NCBI GenBank assembly: GCA_949825045.1
Contig: OX463809.1
Span: forward strand, 9,389,501 to 9,453,500
DNA from: Argyresthia goedartella
Taxonomy: Eukaryota; Arthropoda; Insecta; Lepidoptera; Argyresthiidae
Direction: 5' to 3'
DNA length: 64,000 nt
How positions within the stretch are numbered: the first letter of the stretch is position 1; every line of letters begins with the position of its first letter. Below the pieces are notes generated by a model, which did not search any database, was not told the DNA's origin, and worked only from the letters and a program-made list of their open reading frames with translations. Shown here piece by piece: positions 31,282-43,900 of this stretch. A program made the position numbers and the translations under genes.

Positions 31282-33625
31282 ATGTGTGTTTATGTTTTAA
31301 GTATTTTTGAGGTTCTTACATCAACTTCGCTTCGCTCGCCCCTTTTACCCTTCACCTAAGTTTGTCGACAGTTCGTGTCAAATAATCGTGTTTCGATTGG
31401 TCGATTTTTCAATTGCGAACCCTTAATTTGATTCCGTACGGTGGGGCGGACACGAAAAGTAAAAAAATCGTGTGTGATTACGTTTAAATTTAACAATTAA
31501 TTTTTCATTTATATTTATTCAGACATTCATAAACCATGTGGTAGAAAACAATATATTATAGTGGCAACACTACAAATGTCACTTGTGAAACAAAATGTCG
31601 GCGAAGCGGCGGTCATCTGTTTTCGACAAGGTAATTTAATTTTAATTTGATTGTTTTGATGACCTTTCTTGGTAAATTTTTCGCTTTGGTGTTGCATTAC
31701 GTATCAATTATTGTGCTTAGACGATTTTTAGAACACAACCAGTGCATTTTGGTGTTTTTTTCGTACCTAAAATACTTTGTCCGTCGCAGCGGACATTGCC
31801 AAAGTAGTATGCCTTTCTTCTTTTGTTTCCAGTTTTGGGTTTTCATGCTTATTTCCTTTTATTTTCGCTTGTTAACAGTATGCACGCGCATCAAGAATAT
31901 TAGCTTTGATTCCAAAAGTACAAGCAGCTTCAGACGGAAGTGAAAACTCAGATACTGAACCTGAATTACATGTCTTGGCTTCTACTAACAGTAACAATTC
32001 TTCTCCTGCAACATCCATTGCATCTTCGCTTGAAAATCTGAATCTGAAGTTCATCTGAGGATGAAGTAATTGGTCAACAACATGAAAATGCAGAAGTGTC
32101 TTTGCCTGATTCAATGCTCTTCACCCCAATCCTCCAACAAATTAACGACTGTAACTATGAAAACATACATTCATTATCAGCTTTTCCGTCTCTTCCAACC
32201 ACGCCCTTAGCACCTGCACCTCTTACGACTAAATCACGTAAAACAAGATCAAAAGCACCAAAGGTGCCAGCTCCAAAAAGAACAAAGAAGGCAAAAAAGT
32301 TTCAACTGTCATACACTTGGAAAAAAGCACAATTTCGCCACAGAGCAATAATTGAAGAAGAGCAAGATGGAGACTATGTTGATATTCCTGAAGCCAATGC
32401 CTCACCCTTGGATTATTTTCAAGTATTTTTTTCAAGCGACATCATAATTGATATTGTTGAGCAGACAAATTTTTACTCAGTTCAAGAACATGGGAGGTAT
32501 ATTCATCTAACGGAAGATGAGTTCAAAGACTTTTTGGCCATCCACATAATAATGGGTATTGTTGATATGCCCTCATATCTTGACTACTGGTCGTCAAAAT
32601 TCAAATATGCCAAAGTTGCCGACATCATGCCTTTGAAAAGGTATCAACAAATAAGGCGGTGGTTGCATTTTGCAAACAACAACCTCGAAGATGGAGATAG
32701 ATACCATAAAGTAAGACCTGTACTTGAGAAAGTAAGACAAAATTGTCTGAAACAACAATACACTGAAACGAAATTCAGCATCGATGAAATGATGATTGCT
32801 TACAAAGGATCAAAGGCTGGAAAACGAAAGCAATACATGAAAGATAAGCCCAACAAATGGGGGTTTAAAAATTATGTCAGAGCAGGTGTGTCGGGCATGA
32901 TTTACGATTTACTTTTATATGCTGGTGAAGATACCTTCCGAAACCACACATTTTCTGAAGAGGAACAATCTCTTGGGTTTGGTGCACAAGTGGTGATTGC
33001 GTTATGCCAAAGCATCAACCGAAAGCCAGCAATCATCTATTGTGATAACTTTTTTTCTTCTCCAGAGCTGTTTTACATCCTGCGAGAAAGATATGGAATT
33101 TTTGGTTTGGGCACAATCCGAACGAACCGCATCAGAGGTGCTGAAAAGGTTTTGCCTACTGATAAAGATTTTAAAAAAAAAGCAAAGAGGTCAATTCGCA
33201 CAAGCTGTATGCGACAAAAATCGATTGGCAGTAGTTCGTTGGAACGATAATAAAGTCGTGACGCTCATAAGTTCATTCGTCGCGAGTGAGCCAGTCGATA
33301 AGATCCTGCGATATTCTAGGGAAGAAAAAAAGAAAGTGGATATACAATGCCCACAAATTGTACGTCAGTACAATAAACACATGGGAGGCGTTGACCTCGC
33401 CGACATGTTGGTATCACTGTACAAAACCCCACCCCATGAAAATTTTTTACCCTGCCAAACTAAGGGTTAATATCAGAATTACTTAAGGGACATATTAAAC
33501 CGCGCATCAAAAATACTGATGTGCACAGAAAATATCAGGGAAACCACTGCGGCATAAAGGGGGTGAGCGAAGGGAAGCCCCCTACATCCTTCGAGTACAA
33601 CAAAAAATACTTAAAACATAAACTT
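31282..33625. repeat. Inverted pair of hairpin repeats flanking the second piggyBac remnant
   Basis: TTTATGTTTTAAGTATTTTT at about 31280-31300 with a CGCTTCGCTCGCCCC stretch after it is the inverse of 33557-33625 (GGGGGTGAGCGAAGGGAAGC, then AAATACTTAAAACATAAAC). The pair encloses the piggyBac-like remnant. A third, single copy is at 23737. The arrangement could be an element with its own long inverted ends or two independent insertions. Confidence 0.45.
31595..33470 (+). pseudogene. piggyBac-type transposase (PGBD-like), intron in leader, truncated C-terminus
   Basis: Exon 1 at 31595-31630 (MSAKRRSSVFDK) ends at GTAATT and joins in frame to exon 2 at 31879 (acceptor TTAACAG) reading YARASRILALIP. 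A frameshift near 32056 leads into the main frame, open to 33250, which carries the DDE_Tnp_1_7 fold: YWSSKFKYAKVADIM, HKVRPVLEKVR, FSIDEMMIAYKGS (first Asp), IYCDNFFSSPEL (second). A further shift near 33190 moves to the frame with YNKHMGGVDLADML (third Asp). It then breaks off into CCTGCCAAACTAAGGG plus TTAA at 33467-33470, which looks like a piggyBac right end, so the C-terminus and Cys-rich domain were deleted. No left TTAA end was found. It is only distantly related to the element at 7130. Confidence 0.82.
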
Positions 33626-33639
33626 AAGTACACATGAAA

Positions 33640-34979
33640 TGTTTATTTAAGAACACAAGTATTTACATTAGGTAATAGCGCAGTATATAACGGAACCATA
33701 ATAGTTGCGTAGACCGTTCCAAAATATACACGATTGCGGTGAAATGCTGATGAATAGTTAACGCTAGTGAAAACATTGCGTTTCAAACTATTAGCGATAA
33801 TTTACAGACCCTTGCGTAATGGCCTTTTATACAACGGAAATACGCTTCGCCGACTTAGACTACACAGTGGAGTGGCGTCGCAATGGTTCACTTCTTAGCA
33901 GCTAGACATATGCAAATAGTTCTAGACAGACAGTTCCTGCTGTAGCTTGGAGGTGGAGGCTCCAATACACAGTAAAGCAAAGCTTAATTTTTATCACTCA
34001 GCCGCAAGAGTGGAGCTAGTAAATTATTATACAGAGAATACTATAAACAGTTAGTAAAATAATGATATAGAGAATGGGACACTCCAGAGAAAGATCAATC
34101 GGAGAGTGCAATCGCAACGCTACTAAATAGTGTGTCAACTTTTTTATGGTAAGAAGCATATGTCAAAACTGTCAAAATAATTTTTACCATTAAAACAACC
34201 TTCGTTAGCCAAACTCTTACAGTTATACTGTCCTTTACCTATTAAAAAGGACACACAGAAAATTACAGTGCGACATAAAAGAGTAGAAAACGGAACTTTC
34301 GGAACTAAAGTGTTTCCGCGTCCAGAGGTGAGGCTGTAGTCTGTGTAATTTCGGCTAAAACAACAACGAACAAAGATGGTGGCGCCCTCAATTATTTTCT
34401 ACTCTTTCTTGCCGCGGTGTACGTTATCTAGAGTTTAGTGTCGATGCAGTAGAACCTTGGTGAATGTTTGGAAATTTATACAAGTTTAGAACCAGCTGTA
34501 TTTGCAGGACCTCGGTCCCGATAACAAAATTGAAGAGATTCCCGCAAACAAGGACTAACGGAATATAATGTTATTTAAACATGATAAAAATCAATTGAAC
34601 TCTAGCCAAAAAACACTAAAAGTAAGTGAAACTGTGCGCTAAAGTGAAACTGTGCATCTTCCACACAGGGAGAAAGGCGGGTGTTTTATGTTTCTTTGTT
34701 TGCGACCAAATGAGACTGCGCGAAGGAGGTTGAAAATGGGAATCCCTTAAGGCTTCGGCGCACCGCAGACGGAACAGGGGCGGGACAGGTGTGGGGCGGT
34801 GGCGGAGCTGCTGTCAAATACAAGAAACTCTAGCATGTCCCAACAAATTCGCAAGCAGCCCGAGCTGTTATGCCATTTGACCATGCATGTGACAACATCG
34901 ACAACCACCCCGCTACCGACATGCTCCTGCCCTGCCCGGTGTTGCCGATGCCTGCAGCGGTACCTGGCGCCGCGGCCGC
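33640..34979. other. Downstream flank of Ro60, probably including its 3' UTR
   Basis: Ro60 ends at 34980 on the minus strand, so its 3' UTR should extend left from there. The GC-rich first 200 bp is not coding in a conserved way; long frames on both strands at 34747-35237 are a base-composition effect plus the last Ro60 exon. A minus-strand AATAAA (TTTATT on plus) near 33643 is a possible but distant poly(A) signal. Nothing else was recognised. Confidence 0.45.
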
Positions 34980-37900
34980 CTACTCGAAGAGTCCCAGCGC
35001 GAACGCGTCCAAGACTCGCGGCACGTGCTCGTCCACGCCCACCACGTCGAGCACGCCGGCGTGCGCGCCGTCCGCGCTGCCCACGCGGTGCGACGCCAGC
35101 GACATCACCACCAGCCTGCAGGTTGCACATAACGACATCAGCGAGCTGCAACTGTAACCGAGGAGATACAGTAACGAGGTTCTAGTGTGCACGCCATTCA
35201 TCGGCTCGCTGCGAGCACGCCCGCGGCAGTCCTGCAAACTACGTACACACTATGGTTTTTGGTTACGATTCATGCAACAGTTACAGTTACAACTCGCTAA
35301 TGAGTACCTGCCTTTTCAGAAAACACCTTGTGCTTTAATATGAAGAGAGCTATTAGCCGCCTGTCCAAACGCGCTGATGCGGCCAACCGCAATAAACCCG
35401 TAATGCTCTTTTCCACACTATGCGATGCCCATCGATAGAGTAAGTTATTGTCACTCATGTGTGTAATTCATAATTACACACATATATAATTACATTCTAA
35501 AACGATATCCTTTGCGATAAATCGGAGTTCAAAGTGCGAAAAAGTTGTTTTTGTCGCCTTTTGAAGAAAAAATTATAATTATACACATTTGTTTGTAAAA
35601 TAATACTCGATGGACAACTGTTTTTCACTGGCTGCAAAAATCATGATTTTTCGACAGTTAGTATGCCAAAAATGTTGCATGCCCTTTAACACTTGTACAA
35701 AGGGTATCCATTTTCGAAACGGCGAAGCGTGCCACCCCCTGTCGCCAGGTTGAAGTGTAGTGGGAAGCACGTGCAGCAGTCTGTAGGATATCGGTCAGGA
35801 AACCTTACGATGCATAGCTTTCCTGTTCCATTGTGGAACTGTAAACTGACCCTTCCATGTCGTGTACTTACCGTAGGGAACTTTAAAAACGACCTCTGGG
35901 TGCTCTAATTGGAAATACAACTGTCTGTAGGTAATTTACTCTAATGCCTTCCTCACATGTACAAAAAATTGCAAGAAACTCAAATGCAACTCCAAAGCAG
36001 TCGCGTCGCGTCGCGTGGCTCCATGTGCGGAAGGCCTAATGTATTATGAAGTGTACGTACTTAGCGTCTGGTAAACCGCATTGTTTCCTGTACCGCTCGA
36101 GCGCGCGCACCGGACACCGGTCCGCGACGTCATTGCTAGGAGGCGGGCCGTACCTGCAACACGCACAATTATCTACATCTTTCCCCAGTAAAGCCACTCG
36201 ATATTTCCATACATTATTTAAGGTTTTATGGCGAATAGTTGCTTCAAAACGTTAAACATTTTGCTATTATTTAGTCTTTTATTTATTATACACCTAATCA
36301 ATTCGTATTATCAACTCTAAATGGTAAACAGCTGTAAATAATTTATGGTCCTTCGAACCTGATGTTCGGAAATACGGACGGAATATACACATGGCACTAA
36401 ATGAACTCAACTAGGTTAATTCTATTATGCAGGTAATCATAATAGAATTAACCTAGTTGAGTTCATTTAGTGCCATGTGTATATTCCCTGGGGCATTTGC
36501 TCAACAGGCCCTCTATGCTACTAAGCACAAGCCTCACAAAAGCCTATCGCAGGCTCGCGCAATCTCTCTCTCTCCCGACTTGATGAAACGTGACTTCCGA
36601 GCCTGCGATAGGCTTGCAGAGTGGCCCAGGTTTGTAGTGTGTGCTAGAGTTACCTGCCACCGGGCCCGCGTCCGCCCCGGTTCTCTTGGTCCAGCTCCAT
36701 GTAGCGAGTGGTGCGGTCCACCATGTTGACAAACACGTCAATCTTCTCCTTGCTCGCGGAGGCCCACTGGATCGGGGCGTCGAGTTGAACGCGCCCGAGA
36801 TTCGCTTTCTGGAGCGTCCGGAATGAAATTTACGTTATATTGTCGACAGGCAAACATATTTTTTTTATATGTAGTCACATACATTACTTCTGGCCCCACA
36901 CTAGGATATACTGTCTAGAGTCGAGGGAATTAGAGACAGCCCTTTGTCCTAAGATTATTTCGATTACTTCCTATTTTCATAATGACAAGTTTGATTTTTG
37001 ACCACTACCCAAATCACCTACTTCCCAGTTTGACCACTTCCCAATTCGAGAATTTCCTGATTCAACAACATTTCAGCTGTGAGTAGAGGGTGAATACTCA
37101 CTTTACTTAACAAAACCTTCTCTCTCTACATAATAACTCTATGGGAGGCTCCATAGAGTTATTATGTTGCCCATGCCCATGAGTTGCGAGGCTAAATTTA
37201 AGTAAAATTTTGTTAAATTGGAAAGTGGTTGAATTGGGATGCAGTTGAATTAGGAAGTGGTTGAATTGGGAAGTGGTTGAATCGGGAAGTTGTTGAATTG
37301 CGATGTGGTTGAAATGGGAAGTGGTTGAATTGCGATTTGGTTAAATTGGGCAGTTGTTGAATTGGGATGCGGTTGAATTGTTAAGTGGTTGAATAGGGAA
37401 GTGGTTAAATTGGGAATTGGTTGAATTGGGAAGTGTTTGAATTGGGATGCAGTTGAATTGGGAAGTCGTTGAATTGGGAAGTCGTTGAATTGGGAAGTGG
37501 TTGAATTGCGATGTGGTTGAATAGGGTAGTTGTTGAATTGGGATGCGCTTGAATTGGAACGTGGTTGAATTGGGTAGTGGTTGAATTGGGAAGTGGTTGG
37601 ATTGGAATGTGGTTGAATCAGGAAATGGTTGAATTGTAAAGTCGTTGAATTGGGCTTCGGTTAAATTGGGAAGTGATTGAACTGTTAACTTGTCATTATC
37701 AACCTTGTCATAATGGGATATGGTCGAAATGGACCTAAAGGGAAACATAATATAATGTTACAAACATAAACATCCAAGACCTGGGTTTTTTCCCCCTTTC
37801 TCCCTGGCCGGTATTTGAACCCAAGCAAATCAAGCAGACTATCATGCTCGTGCAGTTTTCATGGAAACTATTAAAGCGCCCAGTCTGTTTACAGACTAAT

Positions 37901-40900
37901 AGATAGATATAGAATAATAGTATTTTCTCAATCAAGACATTTGGTATTTATTTGGTATAATCATCAACTATTTCATTAGCTGCAAAATTATAGATAGCTT
38001 TAATGTAGATGACTTGTATGACAATCTAGAATTTATAAGAACAACAAGGAGATTTGGGGAGGGACTTGAACCAACAAGAATTTATAACAACAACAAGAAG
38101 ATTTGGGGAGGGACTTGAACCAACATGAAATTATAAGAACAACAAGAAGATTTGGGGAGGGACTTGAACCAACAAGAATGTATAGAACAACAAGAAGATT
38201 CGGGGAGGGACTTGAACCCACAAGAAGGTATAAGAACAACAAGAAGATTTGGGGAGGTTCATGCACCAACAAGAATTTTGGGGAGGGACTTGAACCAGCA
38301 AGATTTTATAAGAACGACAAGAAGATTTTGGGAGGGACTTGAACCAACATGAATGTATAACAACAACAAGAAGATTTGGGGATGAACTTAAACCAACAAA
38401 AATGTATAAGAAGAACAAGAAGATTTGGGGATGCCTAGGGTGCACCCGGGCCTTGCAGAGAGACAGGAGGTTGACGGGACCGAAGCACAGACCAGGTTAG
38501 ATCGACCCCAATTAACTTCAGCTCGGTGAACCGCCGACGTTCACACTTCTTGGCAACTGATCGTTACGCTACCTCGTAGCTGATGGGCCCCTACGAGGTC
38601 ATTAGGTGCTGAGAAGCCTGAACATTTTGGTAAAATCATGTAATTCGGACATCTAGGAATTTCAATAGCTTTTGAAAAAAATACCAAACATAACACGATT
38701 ATTTATTTCAAAGAAGCTGTCTTTCTTTTATTACAACATTGCTTATTTATGCAATGTTCGTTGCCCTTATCTTGTAAAGTAGAAACCATAATCCGTGAGA
38801 CAACCTTGAAAAATCATTTTGCACAAGTGATACCACAGTCAGGGTAATCCTGTTCGTATCGACATGAAAAACGGCTAATGGTTAAATGGTTACCAGTGGT
38901 ATTTATCCATTCATCATAATCCAATTAAGATACCTAATCATGTCCAAAATTAAAATATACACCACACATGCAATATGGCGTCCGGCCATGTATGTAAAAT
39001 GGAAATTACCCACTTGGTGTATATGGATAAAACACAATTAAACACAAACGCATGCATGTAATCCTTGCCAAAAAATGCTGGAAAATAACGGATAAGTGAC
39101 ATATTATTTTCACTTAACAAAAGTAAAAAAATTCTAGTTCCTATCATAGTATGGAGTTTATAGGATCTCTATTGAAAGGAACTGCAACAGATTTTACAAT
39201 ATTTCAACGAAATTGAACTGGCAACACACTTATTAAGAGTTCGACTTAGCACACCACCTTTTCAATACTTACATTTTCTGGGTAACAAATTGTTGACATT
39301 TTAATTTCACACTTTATATGTAGATTATAGTAAAATTCCTATTAGAATAAGATTTTAAAATTAATATTTGTCTCAACTGGTGGACGATGTGGATGCCTGT
39401 AATTTAGGAAAAACAGCTATGTAACTCTTAATACTAACCATTTACATAATTCAATTCCTTGTTGTAATAAATAAACATAAAAGTCGACTCAATACCTATT
39501 ACCGCTATCGGCCAAATCACTATTTTATTTCGCATAACCCTGGTAACCCCTCATCTGTCACTTACTTATCAAGCTTGTCTGACGCATCGCATTATGGTTT
39601 CTACTTTAATTCTGACATATAACTATTTCAATCGCTTTTGAAAAAATTACCAATGACAACACGATTATTTCACACGAGCTGTCTTTTATTCCTACTTTGC
39701 TTGTTCATTCCATCTTCTATTAATTAGTAAATTTTTCAAAGGCTGCCACTGACCCTCAACACGAACTCAGCCTCCTCTATACTGCTGAAGTTCCTCTCGA
39801 TGGTGACGAGCTGCACGCCCTCCTCCGTGAACACCGCCAGCTTCACGCTCTTCTCACGCTTGAGGAGCTGAAGCGCCAGGATTATAGCTGCAAGGAGACC
39901 ACACGGGATGGTGACGTGATGACCGATTAGAGTCAATAGAGAAGACTACGCAAAACTTTTTGGTAGCGGGTACAAACACAGTTGTTACATGCTTTTGTTT
40001 TACAGATGTACTGAATAATCCTTTCCTATCGGCAAAACTCGGAACAACGATGACACCCGAATGGTGCCGATGTGACTATGAATTACTGTATTATTAAATT
40101 ACGTGTAGGTATCAAATAAATCGGATACTTTATTTATCAATGTCAAATGTCAAATTGCCCGTTTGACGGGTACTGAGTGCGAGTGAAGTAGTAAGACAAA
40201 AACGAACATTTCCGAGAAAATACGAAAGGAAAGGATTATTCACTACATCTGTACTTTGTCTTTGTACGGAAGCGCATCGGACAGTTGAGTGCTTATTGTA
40301 ACCTCAGATAAACGAAACTCTTTGCTTACTCTCTTTGTGATTGTTACAAACACTTAGCACCTTAGTGGGAACTACTTTGGACAGTTCTCTTCCCTCTTTA
40401 GCGCCCCTTGCGTTTGGGCTAACGTCTCAGAGCTAACAGCCCGACTACTCTGATATGAGTATGGCAGATATGTGATAAGATAAGATTATTTATTTATTTC
40501 CATTAAACTGGATACACAATATTGTGTATGGTCTAGGGTTATACGCTAGTAAAAACTGTGTTGCAAAGCTCAAATGGCAGGATGAGGGTACTCAATTCTT
40601 CGGGATCTTTGTTTTTTTTAAATTGATGTTCAGCAATTTCTCGAAGACGGCTGATGACTGATTACTTTCCAATTAATATCAGATCAGGGTGATGGGATCC
40701 TAGAGAAATCGAAGGAACTCTTCAAATATTATAGGCAGACCTATAGCATTTTTGTATTTTTCATAGTAACTCGTGCATTTAGTCTCGGGAAGCATCATTT
40801 TGTGAAGTGGAAGTGATGATGAAGACCACAGATGGCCACCGGAACTGCTCAATACTAGTTATTACTCAGGTTGAGAAAAAATTACTTTACTACGGTTTCT

Positions 40901-43900
40901 AAGTAGGTAATATATGACGTACCAGGTACCAGGGTAATAATGTATAATGGTAACATACCAGGAGAACTCCTCAACAATTTATCAATGTCAGTCAGGACCT
41001 GATGATATGAACATGAAGATATCGAGGGGACTCTTCAAATAATATATATTACAATTTGGATATTTTTTATATCGTGTGCATTTGGAAGCCGCAGTTTGTG
41101 TGAAGCATGACTTGTTGAAGTGGACACAGATGATGAAGACTACAGATTGCCACCAGAACTACTCAATTCAAGGTTTTTAATGGGTTGGCATATGATTGCT
41201 TTAACTGTTCTAAAGTTTTAATTTTTAGAGTTTCGTACACAAAGGGTACTCCCGCCTGTCTGTCCGATGGTCACCAGGCTGTTCCTCCTGAAGCGTGATA
41301 GTTAGACAGTTGGAATTTTTACAGATAATGTCGCTATAACAACAAATACTAAAAACAGAATAAAATAAATATTTAAGGGGGCTCCCATACAACAAACGTG
41401 CTTTTTTTGCTCGTTTTTGCTCGATATTGATAACGGCAACAGGTACAAATATTCCCAGAATATCTTGTTATATTATTAACTTTAAAATTAAACAATAAAA
41501 TTCAAATAAAATTAATATTTAAGGGGGGTTCACATACACAAACGTGACTTTTTTGCCGTTTTTAGAGATAATGGTACGGAACCCTTCGTGCGCGAGTCCG
41601 ACTCGCACTCGGCCGGTTTTATTTTTAAACACCACGCCCGACACAATAAATGAAACCTCAAGTCTGCATTTTGTCTGGCTTATTTCCTTGTTATGCTGAT
41701 TATATAAAATTACAGAAATTACACCTCATTATAATCCGTCCACCGCACACACGCATTCACACACAGACTGACACTTCAAAATTATAACACCACCCTATTT
41801 CGTCGGGTATTTCTAATTTTAATTTTCATATTATATGGCTCAGGTCGACCGACCATTCCGTAGGGATCTTTGTATGAAATCGAGTTCAGCTACTCACCCG
41901 CGTGCCCCGGCGTCACATGCTTGTTGTAGAAGCACTCCGCGAGCAGATGTTTCTTGCTCTTCTTCTCCTCGGTGTCCCCCGCGCCGGCGGTGGCGGGGGC
42001 CGCGGAGGCGGCGGCGGCTGCGGGGGCGGAGGCTTGCTTCTTGCCCTTCTTGGGGAGCACGTGAGACTTGCAGAAGTGACGGCCTGAGGAGAGGACATTG
42101 GTTGTGATCGCGGCAAAGCTGATGTGCTAAAAAGTTGGCGTACGAGGCACAAGATTAAGGCGCCGCAGTAGGCCAAAAGAGCCTTTTATAAATCTCAAGT
42201 TACGCAAAATAGCAGTATTAATGTAGTTACTTCTTTATACTAGCTTGTTGATCATCATGAGTGTCGGCTTGCATTCGCTAACGTGTAAACATAATTTCAT
42301 TATTTTTGCCACCACAAAATCTGTATTTCACCATATATTTACATTTACCGGATTTGAATTTAAGTACTTGTTATTTACTTAATAGTTATATAAAATATTA
42401 AGATATTTTGCGCTGTCAGTCCTCTATACATAGGCTAAGAGCGTTTTTTAGGGTTCCGTAGAGAAACAAGGAACACTTATAGTTTCGTCAAGTCTGTATG
42501 TCCATCTGTCCGTCCGTATGTACAGCAACTTTATTCCGAAACTATCAGGACTACAAACTTAAAACTTGGTATGTAGATGTATTCTGTAAACCGCGTTACA
42601 ATTTTTACACAAAAAATTAAAATATAACAAATTAAGTAGGGCTCCCCAAAAATGGAACAGAAACCAAAAAAAAAATTTGGCATCTAACCTATGTGTGGGG
42701 TGGGGTGTCTATAGGTAAGTATTTAAAAATGACGTTGAGATTCCTGAAACCATTTTTCCTTAAAGTAAATTGTAAAAGAGCTCCCTTCCAAAGGGGAATA
42801 ATTTGTCCCCTCCCCCTCTAACTTTAAAGTAAGAGTGAAAAATCAAAAAAAAATGTATAAAATACTTTTGCTCAGTTCATCCTTCGTCAGAACGGGTCAG
42901 CTAGTCACAGAATAAATTACCTTTAAACATGTGGTGCCTCATGTCCATGGTGATCATGTACCGCTTCCCGGTGGCCGGCGTCAGCGTCCAGGTCTCGTCG
43001 AGGAGTTTGCTGAGCGCACCCAGGACGGCCGGGTTCGGAGGCTGGTCGATGCCTGGGGATCACATAAATCATGATTGTTTAAGGTTTATTCATTGTGTTA
43101 CCGCAGCCTTTGATCGCGCCGCCTTGGCATGTGCGGCCTCTCGTCAAAGGATTACAAAGGGAGCCACGAGCTGCGTACACCGGCAAGTGAATTTCTAGAC
43201 GTATACAAAAGGTCAGATCACAGAGGGAGCATAATGCAATTTGAAATACATGACAAAACAGTTTGACAAGCGTGGCTAAAAGCCACCTATGACCAGGTTT
43301 GGTAGGTTGGTATACCCTGCACAAGCGCCAATTACATGGTCCGGTCTACTCTACTTACCCCAGTTTGTCGTTCTACTCACGCCAGACAATGATCTTCATG
43401 CCCCAGTCTACCGACCTACTCACCCTAGTCTGTCGGTCTACTCATCCAGTACATCGGTCTGCTAACCCCAGTCTACCGGTCTACCCAACCCAGTCCACTG
43501 GTCTGCCCATTCCAGTCTACCAATCTACTCACTACAGACTACTGGTCTTCTCACCCCAGTGTTTGATCTCTTTGGGATGCCTGCGCGTCACGGTCCATTG
43601 CCACAGTCCGGTGCTTGCGTCGAAGATCTGTCGCGTGCGGCGGCGCGCCTCCTTATCCTGAGCCACCTTGGCTTTCTCGCTCTTCATCGGTCTGGGGAAA
43701 TTAAATTATGCCCATAGTTGTTTTTATGATCATTGAATCTTGCTGTCTTATTTCGAAGGTCAAGTGAACATGGTTGAACAAGAAAGGGCCAAAGATAAGT
43801 TGGTAGACCACATTCCAGATGAGCGGAAGACGTTGCAAAGATAGCCAGCAAATAAGAGATGTGCATGCTTACTGCACAGGACTGAGTTGAATGGCGTATA

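Noticed and set aside
34747..35185. Long GC-rich ORFs on both strands around the last Ro60 exon
   Set aside because: Only the minus frame ending at 34980 matches Ro60; the others are Arg/Pro/Ala-rich shadows of GC-rich sequence.
37341..37748. A 135-codon minus-strand ORF with FPIQPLPNST repeats
   Set aside because: It lies entirely on a 16 bp minisatellite within a Ro60 intron; the frame stays open only because of the repeat.
38033..38445. Several ORFs on both strands with repeated VPPQIFLLFL or TTRRFGEGLEPT text
   Set aside because: Products of the 47 bp minisatellite, open in several frames at once.
41835..42176. Arg- and Gly-rich ORFs on both strands
   Set aside because: Shadows of Ro60 exon 9, whose Ala/Lys-rich minus frame fits the splice phases on both sides.
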